DNA from: Pseudorhodobacter sp. PARRP1 | GTDB taxonomy: Bacteria > Pseudomonadota > Alphaproteobacteria > Rhodobacterales > Rhodobacteraceae | Length of the DNA stretch: 64,000 nucleotides | Direction: 5' to 3' | NCBI GenBank assembly: GCA_002256245.1 | Contig: NKIU01000005.1 | Location: forward strand, 1 to 64,000 | In this document: one piece after another, positions 36,185-45,487 of the stretch | Layout: each line of letters opens with the position of its first letter | Numbering within the stretch: position 1 is the stretch's first letter | Made by a program: the position numbers and the translations under genes | The notes under the pieces: generated by a model | The model's database searches: none | Seen by the model: the letters and a program-made list of their open reading frames with translations, nothing else | Told to the model about the DNA's origin: nothing

Positions 36185-36750
36185 CCAGACGCGCCCCCCG
36201 CAATGGCCGCGGCACATTGGTCATTCTGACGTTGTTTCTCGCGGCCTCCGGTGCGCTGCGCGTTGGGTCCGGCATCGGCACCGCCATGGCAAATTCTGCC
36301 GCTGAAGCGCCCGCGCCGACAGCCGATCCGAAAGCCTGCGCCGAGCCCCCGCTTGCCTTGGCAGAAGCCCTCAAAGCCCGCGAGGCACAGATCACCGCCC
36401 GCGAAACCGCCCTCACTGATCGCATGGCCGCGCTCAGCCTGTCAGAGGCTGCCATAAAAACACGTCTGGACGAGTTGACCTCGGCCGAAGCCAGCCTGAA
36501 GAAAACCTTGCAGATCGCCGATGGGGCGGCAGAGGCTGACCTTACCCGTCTCACCGCCGTGTATGAGGCGATGAAGCCTGCCGATGCGGCAAAACTGTTC
36601 AGTGAGATGGCCCCAGAATTTGCAGCGGGCTTCCTGGGCCGCATGAATCCGGCGGCGGCGGCTGCCGTCATGTCCGGGATGGACCCGGCAAAGGTCTATT
36701 CGATTTCTGTGCTGATCGCCGGTCGCAATGCGATGGCACCCAAAAACTAG
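36181..36750 (+). CDS. motE: MotE-like periplasmic chaperone of the stator
   Basis: A 189-residue exported protein. An N-terminal hydrophobic anchor is followed by a coiled coil (about 55-115) and a C-terminal MgtE-N-like domain (YEAMKPADAAKLFSEMAPEF, then GFLGRMNPAAAAAVMSGMDP). In rhizobia MotE helps fold MotC. Location between fliL and motA supports the call. Whether a MotC partner exists here is a question the next large gene raises. Confidence 0.75.
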   Translation: MTRRAPRNGRGTLVILTLFLAASGALRVGSGIGTAMANSAAEAPAPTADPKACAEPPLALAEALKAREAQITARETALTDRMAALSLSEAAIKTRLDELTSAEASLKKTLQIADGAAEADLTRLTAVYEAMKPADAAKLFSEMAPEFAAGFLGRMNPAAAAAVMSGMDPAKVYSISVLIAGRNAMAPKN

Positions 36751-36812
36751 AGTCAGTGTTTCTTAACCTGGCTCTGCAATGCTGCGGTCAGGAATTTGGG
36801 TAGGGTTGTGCA

Positions 36813-37682
36813 ATGTTCGGAATCATCGGTATCGTCGTCATCCTTGTGATGGTGTTCGGCGGATTTGTCATCCACGGCGGCCATCTTGCCCCGATCATGG
36901 AGGCGCTTCCGTTTGAGATGATCATGATCGGTGGCGCGGCTTTGGGGTCTTTCCTTGTGTCCAACGATCTCGCAGCGGTCAAGCATACCGCCAAGGACGT
37001 GAGCAAAGTGTTCAAAGGGCCGAAGTGGAAACCCAGTGATTTCCGTGACTTGTTGTGCCTGCTGTTTGAGCTGATCCGCATTTCCCGATCAAACCCGGTG
37101 GCGCTGGAAGAGCATATTGAAAACCCGCACGAATCAACAATTTTTGGCAAATACCCAAAAATTCAGAAAGATCATGAAACCGTCGATCTGATTGCCGACA
37201 CGTTCCGCGCGGCGTCGATGAACTACGACGACCCTCATCAGGTTGAGGAAGTGCTGGATAAACGCGTAGAGGCTGCACTTACCCACGCGATGCACTCCAG
37301 TCACGCCCTGCAATCCATGGCCGATGCGCTGCCCGCGCTCGGGATTGTGGCGGCCGTTCTGGGCGTGATCAAGACAATGGGCTCGCTGGATCAGCCCCCG
37401 GAAATTCTGGGGGAAATGATCGGCTCGGCTTTGGTCGGAACCTTTCTGGGCGTGTTTTTGGCCTACGGCATCATGGGCCCCTTCGCGGCACGTGTGAAAA
37501 CCGTGGTCGAGGACGACGGACATTTTTATCAACTTGTCCGCGAAGTTCTGGTGGCAAACCTGCATCGCCACGCCCCAAACATTTGCATCGAAGTCGGTCG
37601 GCAAAACACGCCGCATCACGTGCGGCCAAGCTTTGCGGCAGTCGAGGAATCGTTGCGCGCCTTGAAACAGGAGGCCGCATGA
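36813..37682 (+). CDS. motA: Flagellar motor stator protein MotA
   Basis: A 289-residue four-helix stator channel protein. MFGIIGIVVILVMVFGGFVI starts the first helix and DALPALGIVAAVLGVIKTMG carries the conserved proline and glycines of helices 3-4. The large cytoplasmic loop (about 55-165) contacts the rotor. It overlaps the next gene by ATGA. Confidence 0.96.
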   Translation: MFGIIGIVVILVMVFGGFVIHGGHLAPIMEALPFEMIMIGGAALGSFLVSNDLAAVKHTAKDVSKVFKGPKWKPSDFRDLLCLLFELIRISRSNPVALEEHIENPHESTIFGKYPKIQKDHETVDLIADTFRAASMNYDDPHQVEEVLDKRVEAALTHAMHSSHALQSMADALPALGIVAAVLGVIKTMGSLDQPPEILGEMIGSALVGTFLGVFLAYGIMGPFAARVKTVVEDDGHFYQLVREVLVANLHRHAPNICIEVGRQNTPHHVRPSFAAVEESLRALKQEAA

Positions 37683-39853
37683 TACGGCTGATTATCGCCC
37701 TTTGGTTCTTGATGCCGATGCTCGCGACCGCAGCACCGGTTGTGGTAAAATCGGGCGAACATGACGGCTTCACCCGCCTTGTGCTAGAGTATCAGCGCCC
37801 CGTCGATTGGCTGGTCGGGCGGACAGATGACGGCTACGCCCTGCGCGTTGCCAATGACTCGCCAGAGTATGACCTATCAGAGACGTTCAAGGTGATTGGC
37901 AAAAGCCGCCTTGCGGGGATTTCCGTCGATGCAGACACCCGCACTTTGAAGCTTGCAATCGCTTGCGCCTGCTACGCCATCCCGTTCGAATTCCGCCCGG
38001 GCATCGTAGTGATCGATCTGCGCGACGGCAAGCCGCCAAAGGGATCGTCTTTTGAAGAGCCAATGGCGCAGCCAACGGGCAACCGCGCTCTGGCAGGCGA
38101 TGCGGGCGCGTCTTCCGCTCCGGGCACGCATTATGATTGGCAGGCTCTGGCCTTGAACCAGTTGCGCGACACATCACAGCCACCCGCCCCAAAGCTTCCG
38201 TTTTCCCCCACGCCAAGCAGCGATCCGGCGTTGCAGCCGTTGCGCGAAGCACTGCTGCACCAGATAAGCCGTGGCGCGGCGCAAGGCGTTGTGGATGTGG
38301 CAAAGCTGCCGCATGAGGCCGCACCCTCCCAGCCGCCAGGCACGCCGATCAGCGCGGTTCGGATTGGTTTGGGCGAATTGCCCGGTCTGTCGCTGTCGAA
38401 CGGCCTGCCTGACCACAACCAGATCAACGCCGAGGGGGTGGGGTGCATCGAGTCCGAGCGTCTGGATGTCGCAAGTTGGGGTGACGACACCCCGGTCTTT
38501 GAACAGATTGCAAATTCCAGCGCGAATTTGATCGGTGAGTTTGACAGGCCAAACCCGGAAGTTCTGCAACGCGCTGTCCAATTTGACATTTTCATCGGAT
38601 TTGGGGCAGAGGCCACGCAGTTGCTGCAGGCCTACCCGATCGACTTGCCCGACAAACCGCTGTGGCAAAGCATGGCAAAGCTGGTCGATGGGCGCAGCGA
38701 TCCGCAGTCTGTTTTCGTCCGGCAGGAATCCTGCGACAGCCGCGCGGCTTTCTGGGCCATCCTTGCGCAGCCCGATCTGACAGCCAACCAACACGTCAAC
38801 ACCGATGCCGCATTCTTGGCCTTTTCAGCGCTGCCGATCGGGCTGCGCCGTGATCTTGGCCCGACTTTGGCCGATCGTTTCATGATGATTGGCGCAAATG
38901 ACGCCGCTGCCCGCGTGCGTGATGCCATTTTGCGTGCTCCCGGAGGAGCGGGCCCCGACGCAAGCTTATTAGCTGCGAAAATAGAGCTTCACCAAGGCGA
39001 TGCGGCAGAGGCGGAGGCCACGCTGGAACAAATGGTGCTCGATCCGGGACCCGGCACCCCAGCGGCGCTGGTGGCCATGGTGGATGCGCGGGTCGCGCAA
39101 GATCTGCCGATTGCCCCCGACATGGTCGCAGCGCTTGAGGCCATCGTGCAAGAGCAAAGCGGCTCGATTGCCGCGCCTGCCGCAATCCGCGCGCTGCTGC
39201 TGGCAAAGGCATCTTCAGGAGACATGGCGGGCGCGTTTGCGCTATTGCCCGATGCGCCCAGTGCGGAGCCGCAGCTGTGGCGGATATTGTCGCTGTTGGG
39301 AACAGATGACGCCATCTTGGCGTTTGGCGTAAGGGAATCTGCGGCACCCGCCCCGAACCTTGCCGCGGAAACAGCGACGAAACTCGCGGAACGATTGTTG
39401 AACCTGGGATTGGCCGATAGCGCGCTGCAATGGCTGCCCGATGAGTCGCAGGGTGATCCAATTCTGCTCGCGAATATCCAGTTGCAGCGTCACGATGGGC
39501 GCGCTGCACTGCGCGCATTGACAGGCGAGACTTCGGCGGATGCATTGCACCTTCGAGCCATGGCAATGCAACAACTGGGCGATGATGCCGCAGCGGCGCA
39601 GCTTTACGCGCAAACAGACGCGAAGGCAGACGAGCAACGGGCCTTGGGCAAAGCCGAGGATTGGGCAGGCATCGCCAGCCGTGGCGAAGGCCCTTGGGCG
39701 CAAGTGGCCAATCAGTTGATCGCGCCGCCAGAACCTGCGGCGGCCCCAAGCGTTGAAACCGGGCCACTGGCTGCGGGCAAAATGACTGTTGATCGCAGTT
39801 CCGCTACGCGCGACGCGGTTGCAACGTTGCTGCAGCAGGTAGCCGCACCCTGA
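37679..39853 (+). CDS. Large exported protein coupled to motA, function unknown
   Basis: A 724-residue protein starting with a signal peptide (MIRLIIALWFLMPMLATAAP). Residues 20-125 look like an AMIN-type beta domain (HDGFTRLVLEYQRPVDW, then RPGIVVIDLRDG), a fold that binds cell wall in other proteins. A proline-rich linker follows. The rest is helical and Ala/Leu rich, with repeats like helical solenoid proteins (GDAAEAEATLEQMVLDPG, LAERLLNLGLADSALQW). The ATG overlaps the motA stop. A periplasmic MotC-like role is my inference. Confidence 0.6.
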   Translation: MIRLIIALWFLMPMLATAAPVVVKSGEHDGFTRLVLEYQRPVDWLVGRTDDGYALRVANDSPEYDLSETFKVIGKSRLAGISVDADTRTLKLAIACACYAIPFEFRPGIVVIDLRDGKPPKGSSFEEPMAQPTGNRALAGDAGASSAPGTHYDWQALALNQLRDTSQPPAPKLPFSPTPSSDPALQPLREALLHQISRGAAQGVVDVAKLPHEAAPSQPPGTPISAVRIGLGELPGLSLSNGLPDHNQINAEGVGCIESERLDVASWGDDTPVFEQIANSSANLIGEFDRPNPEVLQRAVQFDIFIGFGAEATQLLQAYPIDLPDKPLWQSMAKLVDGRSDPQSVFVRQESCDSRAAFWAILAQPDLTANQHVNTDAAFLAFSALPIGLRRDLGPTLADRFMMIGANDAAARVRDAILRAPGGAGPDASLLAAKIELHQGDAAEAEATLEQMVLDPGPGTPAALVAMVDARVAQDLPIAPDMVAALEAIVQEQSGSIAAPAAIRALLLAKASSGDMAGAFALLPDAPSAEPQLWRILSLLGTDDAILAFGVRESAAPAPNLAAETATKLAERLLNLGLADSALQWLPDESQGDPILLANIQLQRHDGRAALRALTGETSADALHLRAMAMQQLGDDAAAAQLYAQTDAKADEQRALGKAEDWAGIASRGEGPWAQVANQLIAPPEPAAAPSVETGPLAAGKMTVDRSSATRDAVATLLQQVAAP

Positions 39854-39896
39854 TCCTAAATCGCGGGCTTGGTTACGGTTTGGAAAGATTCGGCTC

Positions 39897-39911
39897 CTAA
39901 TGTGGCCCTAA
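39897..39911 (-). promoter_or_regulatory. CtrA-box-like site upstream of the transglycosylase gene
   Basis: On the minus strand the site reads TTAG-N7-TTAG; on the plus strand CTAA-TGTGGCC-CTAA. It lies 39 bases before the transglycosylase ATG, in the 97-base gap within the rightward run. Two positions differ from the CtrA consensus. Confidence 0.35.
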
Positions 39912-39950
39912 GACCGTCGCACAACGTGACGGACCATTCGGGTGAAACCC

Positions 39951-40664
39951 ATGTCGAACCGCCGTATTTTGAACCACTTGCGCGGCACCTTTGCCTTCGC
40001 AATGCTCGTCATCCTGCTCTACAGCCCCGCCCATAGCGGTGAAAACCCCAACCCCTGTGATCTGGCGGCCCAACATGCCGCCCAGAACAGTGATGTTCCG
40101 CTAGAGCTGTTGATGGCAATCAGCCGCGTCGAAACCGGCAGGCAACGCGATGGCACAACCGAGCCTTGGCCTTGGGCGATCAATCAGGGTGGAGAAGGCC
40201 ATTGGTTCGAAACCGCCGACCAGGCGATCAGCTTTGCAAATGATCTGCTGTCGCAAGACATCGTCAACTTCGACGCCGGCTGCTTTCAGATCAATCTGCA
40301 TTGGCACAGCAAGAACTTCGGCTCGCTGGAAGACATGTTCGACCCGCAAACCAACGCCACCTATGCGGCGACCTATTTGACCGAACTCTTTCAGTCAGAG
40401 GGGGGCTGGCCGCAGGCCGTCGCCGCGTATCATTCGCGAAGCCCAGAGCAGGCGCAGACCTATCTGACCAAGGTCGAGGCCGCGCTGACAGAACTACGCG
40501 CGACAGGTGCCGTTCCACCGGCAAGCGAGGATATGATGGCGGCGGCAGATATCGTGCCGCGCGTGAACCGCTTTCCGCTGCTGCAAGCGGGCGCGCGCGG
40601 CACGGCGGGCTCGCTGGTGCCGCTGACAGAGGGTGCGATGCCCCTCTTTGCGGCGCTGCCCTGA
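39951..40664 (+). CDS. Lytic transglycosylase of the flagellar cluster (SltF-like)
   Basis: A 237-residue exported SLT-domain enzyme that cleaves peptidoglycan for rod insertion. After the signal peptide (AMLVILLYSPAHSG) come DVPLELLMAISRVETGRQRD with catalytic E61, DAGCFQINLHWHSKNFGSL and AVAAYHSR, all hallmarks of the fold. The C-terminal 60 residues are non-enzymatic. It replaces the enzymatic half missing from the 94-residue FlgJ-like protein and resembles SltF of Rhodobacter sphaeroides in setting. Confidence 0.88.
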   Translation: MSNRRILNHLRGTFAFAMLVILLYSPAHSGENPNPCDLAAQHAAQNSDVPLELLMAISRVETGRQRDGTTEPWPWAINQGGEGHWFETADQAISFANDLLSQDIVNFDAGCFQINLHWHSKNFGSLEDMFDPQTNATYAATYLTELFQSEGGWPQAVAAYHSRSPEQAQTYLTKVEAALTELRATGAVPPASEDMMAAADIVPRVNRFPLLQAGARGTAGSLVPLTEGAMPLFAALP

Positions 40665-40665
40665 A

Positions 40666-42744
40666 ATGCCAAAAATTCATCTCACCGCCGCTTCGTTCTA
40701 TCAGCCGACCATCTGGCTGGCCTTGGCGCTTATGGCCGTCATCATGATGATGGTTCTGCCCATGCCGGCCTGGGTGCTTGATCTTGGGCTGGCCCTGTCG
40801 TTTGCCTTGGCGATCTTGATGCTGACGGTGACGCTGTTCATCGAACGCCCGCTGGATTTTTCCGCCTTTCCAACCATCTTGCTGGCGTCGTTGATGCTGC
40901 GATTGTCGCTGAACATCTCGTCCACCAAATTGATCATCGGCCAGGGCCATACCGGGACGGATGCCGCCGGCCATGTGATCCAAGGCTTCGCCGAATTCAT
41001 CATGGGCGGCAATCTTTTGCTGGGGTTGGTGATTTTTTGCGTTCTGTTGATCGTGAACTTCGTGGTGATCACCAAAGGCGCCGGTCGGATGGCCGAAGTC
41101 GGCGCGCGGTTCGCGCTGGATGGGATGCCCGGCAAACAGCTGGCGATTGATGCAGACATGGCAGCAGGCGCGATTGACCATGCCGAAGCCAAACGCCGCC
41201 GCGAGATGGAGTTGGCCGAGACGACTTTCTTCGGCTCGTTGGATGGCGCGTCAAAGTTCGTAAAGGGCGATGCGGTGGCAGGGCTTTTGATCACCGGGCT
41301 GAACATTGTCATGGGGCTGGTGATGGGCACCGTGGTGCACGGCATGCCAATTGGCCAAGCCTTTGAAACCTATGCAATTCTGACGGTCGGCGACGGCTTG
41401 GTCGGCCAAATCCCGGCAGTGATCATTTCTGTTGCCGCAGCCTTGCTGCTGTCACGCGGCGGGGCAAAGGGGGCCGCTGACGTGTCGTTCTTTGCCCAGT
41501 TGGGTCGCTATCCCGGCGCCTTGGGCACGGTTGCGGTGCTGATGGCATTGTTTGCGCTGGTGCCCGGCATGCCGTTCTTTCCCTTCATGACGGGGGCAAG
41601 CCTGATGGGATGGGCGGCCTGGGCGATGTTTCGCAAAGCACAGATTGCATCCATCCCGCCCGAGCCCGAGATTGTTGCCCCCAAACGCAAATCCATCGGC
41701 GACGTGCTGGATTTTGATGAAATTCACATCGAATTCGCGCCAAACCTGGTGGGCATGGTGCTTGATCCGGCAACGGGCCTTGACGTGCGCATTTCCAACA
41801 TGCGCACGCATGTCGCCTCGGCTTTCGGTCTGATCTTGCCCGAAATCAGGCTGACCGACGAGGCAAGCCTGCTGCCGGGCAGCTATCGCATCCGTCTGCA
41901 AGGGGTGGAGCGCGTTCATGATCGCCTGATGCCTGATAAAGTGCTGGTTCTGCTTAGCGATGGTGTCGATGCGCCACCCGGCCAGGACGTGCGCGAACCC
42001 GTCTATGGCGCGCCGGCGCGTTGGGTCCGGCCAGAGCATCAGGAAGAGGCCGCTTTGGCCGGCTTGACTGTTGTCTCGGCGGCCGAGGTGCTTGCGACGC
42101 ATCTGCTCGAGGTGATCCGGGGCAATCTTGCACGCCTGCTGTCTTTGCGTGGCCTGCGGCGCCTGCTGGATGAGTTTGCGACGCTGTCTGACACCACGCG
42201 CGGCGATGCCAACCGCAGGCTGCTGGATGAATTGGTGCCCGACAAGGTGCCCGTGGATCTGCTTCTGACCGTGCTGCGCCTGCTGTTGGAGGAGCGCGTA
42301 TCGATCCGCAATTTGCCCCTTATCCTGGAGGCGATTGCCGAGGCGCGCAGTTTGGGCAACCCAGAAGCGGTTTGCGAGCATGTGCGCCAGCGTCTGGGTT
42401 TTCAACTGGTGGCCGAATTGAAGCGTGAAGACGGCACCATCCCGCTGATACAACTTGCACCCGAGTGGGAAAAGACCTTCGCTGCCTATCAGATCGACGG
42501 CGATCGCGGTCAGCGTGATGTGGCTCTTCCTCCCGATCAATTCAGCCGTCTTGCCAATGCCATAGCCGAGCGGTTGAACCGCGCGGCCGAGACCGGCACT
42601 TATCCTGCACTGGTCACATCCACGCTGCGGCGGCGTTTTCTACGCACGGTATTGGGCGCAAAAGGCCTTTCGGCGCCGGTGCTGTCGTATGAAGAAATCG
42701 GCATGGAGGCCCGGCCAGCCATGGTTGGAATCGTGCCGCCATGA
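40666..42744 (+). CDS. flhA: Flagellar export gate protein FlhA
   Basis: A 692-residue export gate ring protein. The N-terminal half has about eight transmembrane helices with the FHIPEP hallmark region LRLSLNISSTKLII and VVITKGAGRMAEVGARFALD, MPGKQLAIDADMAAG. The C-terminal cytoplasmic half builds the nonameric docking platform. ATG at 40666 follows the transglycosylase stop by one base. Confidence 0.97.
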   Translation: MPKIHLTAASFYQPTIWLALALMAVIMMMVLPMPAWVLDLGLALSFALAILMLTVTLFIERPLDFSAFPTILLASLMLRLSLNISSTKLIIGQGHTGTDAAGHVIQGFAEFIMGGNLLLGLVIFCVLLIVNFVVITKGAGRMAEVGARFALDGMPGKQLAIDADMAAGAIDHAEAKRRREMELAETTFFGSLDGASKFVKGDAVAGLLITGLNIVMGLVMGTVVHGMPIGQAFETYAILTVGDGLVGQIPAVIISVAAALLLSRGGAKGAADVSFFAQLGRYPGALGTVAVLMALFALVPGMPFFPFMTGASLMGWAAWAMFRKAQIASIPPEPEIVAPKRKSIGDVLDFDEIHIEFAPNLVGMVLDPATGLDVRISNMRTHVASAFGLILPEIRLTDEASLLPGSYRIRLQGVERVHDRLMPDKVLVLLSDGVDAPPGQDVREPVYGAPARWVRPEHQEEAALAGLTVVSAAEVLATHLLEVIRGNLARLLSLRGLRRLLDEFATLSDTTRGDANRRLLDELVPDKVPVDLLLTVLRLLLEERVSIRNLPLILEAIAEARSLGNPEAVCEHVRQRLGFQLVAELKREDGTIPLIQLAPEWEKTFAAYQIDGDRGQRDVALPPDQFSRLANAIAERLNRAAETGTYPALVTSTLRRRFLRTVLGAKGLSAPVLSYEEIGMEARPAMVGIVPP

Positions 42745-43517
42745 TGGATCTGATCACGCAGTTGAATGCGCTGACAGGCCTTGGCGCAGACATGCTATGG
42801 CAAGGTTTGCTGGTGTTCATGCGGGTGGGGTCTGCCATGTCGGTGCTGCCCGCTTTCGGGGATCAGGCCGTGCCGCAGCGCGTGCGGTTGGTCTTGGCGC
42901 TGGCCTTTACCGCCGTTGTGGCACCCGCCTTGCACACCATCCCCGACCCAGATCAGGCTGGGATCATCCCGCTGTTGATTGAGGTTGTGATCGGGCTGAT
43001 GCTGGGGATTGGCATCCGTCTGTTTGTGCTTGCGCTGCAAACCGCGGGTGCGATGGCGGCCCAGGCCACCAGCCTCGCGCAGATGTTTGGCGATGCTGGG
43101 CCCGAGCCGCAGCCTGCGATTGGCAATCTGCTGGTGATGGCAGGGCTTGCCCTCGCCGTCAGCACCGGTCTGCATGTGCGTGTCGCAGAATTGCTGATCC
43201 TGTCGTATCAGATGTTGCCAGCGGGTCAGCTTCCAGGTGCCGCAGATGCGGCGCATTGGGGCGTATCGCAGGTCAGCCATATGTTTTCGCTGGCTTTTTG
43301 TCTTGCGGCACCGTTCACCATCGCGGCGCTTCTCTATAATGTTGCCTTGGGCTTCATCAATCGCGCCATGCCCGCGCTGATGGTCTCGATGATTGGCGCA
43401 CCGGCGCTGACAGCGGGCGGCATGGTGCTGATGATGCTGGCCGTGCCCCTGGCGTTGGCCCTTTGGGTGCAAGCGTTGCATGGCTTTCTGGCCACGCCGT
43501 TTCAGGCCCTGCCATGA
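42741..43517 (+). CDS. fliR: Flagellar export gate protein FliR
   Basis: A 258-residue membrane protein with about six helices: LLVFMRVGSAMSVLPAFGDQ at the start, VPQRVRLVLALAFTAVVAPA, and the middle GAMAAQATSLAQMFGDAGPE. It overlaps flhA and flhB by four bases each, giving the flhA-fliR-flhB order seen in many alphaproteobacteria. Confidence 0.95.
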   Translation: MMDLITQLNALTGLGADMLWQGLLVFMRVGSAMSVLPAFGDQAVPQRVRLVLALAFTAVVAPALHTIPDPDQAGIIPLLIEVVIGLMLGIGIRLFVLALQTAGAMAAQATSLAQMFGDAGPEPQPAIGNLLVMAGLALAVSTGLHVRVAELLILSYQMLPAGQLPGAADAAHWGVSQVSHMFSLAFCLAAPFTIAALLYNVALGFINRAMPALMVSMIGAPALTAGGMVLMMLAVPLALALWVQALHGFLATPFQALP

Positions 43518-44593
43518 GCGAGGACGACGACGAAAAGTCACACGAACCGTCGCAAAAGCGGCTGGAAGACGCGCGCCAACGTGGCGAAATTCCAAAGTCC
43601 GTCGATCTAAGCACCGCCGCCGGCTACGCGGGTTTTGTTCTGGTGGGCTTGGTCGGTGGCGGCAAACTGTTGCAGCACTTCGGACAGGCCGGAGTGGTCT
43701 TGCTGGATCAGCCTGACCGACTGGCGCCTTTGTTGTTTGGTCGGGCCCCAGCGCCGGTGGCCGGTATGGCGGTGGGATTTGTCTCGGCCGCCGCGCCCGT
43801 TTTTCTGATGCCGATGGCGGCGGTGGTATTGGTGCTTTTCGCCCAGCGCGCCATACATTTCGCACCGGAAAAGCTTGCGATGAAATGGTCGCGGATTTCA
43901 CCGCTGGCAACCGCAAAGCAGAAATTTGGACGTGAAGGGCTTTTCGAATTTGGCAAAAGCTTTGCCAAATTGCTGATCGTCGCGCTGATCCTGGGTGTGC
44001 AGCTGCAGGGCAATGCCGCAGAGATTCTGGCCAGCCTTGCACTGGAACCCGCGCAAAGCGTCGGCTTGATGATGAAACTGCTGCTGCATTTCATGGTGCT
44101 GGTGGTCGCCACCATAACCGTGTTTGGCGCGATAGACTATTTCTGGCAGCGCATGCAGCATCTGCGCCGCAACCGCATGTCGCGCAAAGATCTGACCGAT
44201 GAGATGAAAGACTCGGAGGGCGATCCGCATGTCAAACAGCAGCGCCGGCAACGCGCGCAAGAGATCGCCACCAATCGAATGCTGCAGGACGTGGCGCAAG
44301 CCGATGTGGTGGTTGTGAACCCGACCCATTACGCGGTGGCGCTGAAATGGAATCGCAAGGGCCGCGCGGCGCCGATCTGTGTTGCAAAGGGCGTGGATGA
44401 AGTTGCCGCCCGCATTCGGGCCAAAGCCGCCGAGGCCGGTGTGCCCGTCCAATCCGATCCTCCGACCGCGCGCGCCATCTTTGCGACGGTCGAGATTGGC
44501 CAGCAGATCAAACCAGAGCATTATCGTGCCGTGGCGGCGGCCATTCGCTTTGCTGAAGCCATGCGCAAGCGCAGGAAGGTCTATGTAAAATGA
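43514..44593 (+). CDS. flhB: Flagellar export switch protein FlhB
   Basis: A 359-residue gate protein that controls hook-to-filament substrate switching by autocleavage. The start SEDDDEKSHEPSQKRLEDAR is typical. Four transmembrane helices lie in the first 210 residues. The autocleavage NPTH is at about 269-272 in VVVNPTHYAVALKWNRKG, and the C-terminal RAIFATVEIGQQIKPEHYRA closes the domain. Confidence 0.97.
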   Translation: MSEDDDEKSHEPSQKRLEDARQRGEIPKSVDLSTAAGYAGFVLVGLVGGGKLLQHFGQAGVVLLDQPDRLAPLLFGRAPAPVAGMAVGFVSAAAPVFLMPMAAVVLVLFAQRAIHFAPEKLAMKWSRISPLATAKQKFGREGLFEFGKSFAKLLIVALILGVQLQGNAAEILASLALEPAQSVGLMMKLLLHFMVLVVATITVFGAIDYFWQRMQHLRRNRMSRKDLTDEMKDSEGDPHVKQQRRQRAQEIATNRMLQDVAQADVVVVNPTHYAVALKWNRKGRAAPICVAKGVDEVAARIRAKAAEAGVPVQSDPPTARAIFATVEIGQQIKPEHYRAVAAAIRFAEAMRKRRKVYVK

Positions 44594-44946
44594 GCCGAAA
44601 TCCCCAAATCGTAAGGCTTGGTCAGTTGGCGAACCTGCTTTTGGACAGCCGATTGGCAACTCTGCATGCTGCAGCGCGCGCCAAGACTGAAACAGAAACC
44701 CAGCTGGACGGATTGATGACCCCCCCGCAGGCGGCGGCGCAGGTCTCCGAGATCTCGGCTGCCTTGGCGGGGTTAAGCTATCAACGCTGGGCTGATGCCA
44801 GGCGCGCAGACCTTAACATGCGCCTCGCCCGCCAAACCGTTGCATGGATCGACGCGCGCGATGCAGCACGCGAGGCGTTTGGCAAAAAGCAAGCGCTTGG
44901 CGGGGTTGCCGCCAAGCTTGCTGCCGTAAAACCAAAGGACGATTAG
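44590..44946 (+). CDS. Small helical protein after flhB (FliJ candidate)
   Basis: A 118-residue, highly charged, all-helical protein with no signal peptide and no recognised motif. Predicted coiled coil covers most of the length (LDSRLATLHAAARAKTETET, LAGLSYQRWADARRADLNMR). The ATG overlaps the flhB stop. Length, composition and position fit the export chaperone-escort FliJ, which is otherwise missing, but the sequence alone does not prove it. Its stop overlaps the convergent FliL2 gene. Confidence 0.55.
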   Translation: MSRNPQIVRLGQLANLLLDSRLATLHAAARAKTETETQLDGLMTPPQAAAQVSEISAALAGLSYQRWADARRADLNMRLARQTVAWIDARDAAREAFGKKQALGGVAAKLAAVKPKDD

Positions 44947-45479
44947 CTGTCTTGCCGCGCGATATCGCTGATCAGCACGTCCGAGACATTCGAGCCGATC
45001 GTGGTCTGCGCCGCCTCAAGCAAGGCCTTGCGCAGCAAAACCAGATTTGCCCCATCGGTAAACGAGCCGTCAAAGCCGCCAGAATTGGCGTGATCAAACA
45101 AGACCTGCAAAAGCGCATCGCGCAACTTCGGCTCGCGCGCGTAGATGGCTTCCGTGGTGCCCGGGCCGACCTCAAGCGTCAGCGCCAGGATGACCATCGA
45201 CACCACCTTGCCCTGCTCGACCACCGGGATAACGAACTGATTGCTCATCTTGACATACTCGGGGCCGCCTTCCCCGCTGGCCTCTTTGGGCGCTTCCTCT
45301 CCATGTTCGGGTTTTGCGGCAGCGTCATGCGCAGCGGCTTCCTCGGGCTGCGCAGAATGCGCTTCCTCGCCGCCGGCATCTGCCGCGGGGGCAGCTTCTG
45401 GGCGCAGGAATAATCCGGCGCCCATACCGATACCAAGCCCGATCAGGCCCAACAGAAGGGGGATAAGTTTGCGGATCAT
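44943..45479 (-). CDS. Second FliL-type basal body protein
   Basis: A 178-residue single-pass protein: helix LIPLLLGLIGLGIGMGAGLF, a long acidic Ala/Glu-rich linker (about 28-75), then a FliL domain (YVKMSNQFVIPVVEQGKVVS, LTLEVGPG, LRDALLQVLFDHANSGGFDG). It closes the leftward flgB-to-flgH operon. It is clearly diverged from the FliL at 35264; the two may act at different stages or stators. Confidence 0.85.
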   Translation of the reverse strand: MIRKLIPLLLGLIGLGIGMGAGLFLRPEAAPAADAGGEEAHSAQPEEAAAHDAAAKPEHGEEAPKEASGEGGPEYVKMSNQFVIPVVEQGKVVSMVILALTLEVGPGTTEAIYAREPKLRDALLQVLFDHANSGGFDGSFTDGANLVLLRKALLEAAQTTIGSNVSDVLISDIARQDS

Positions 45480-45487
45480 GGCTTTCC

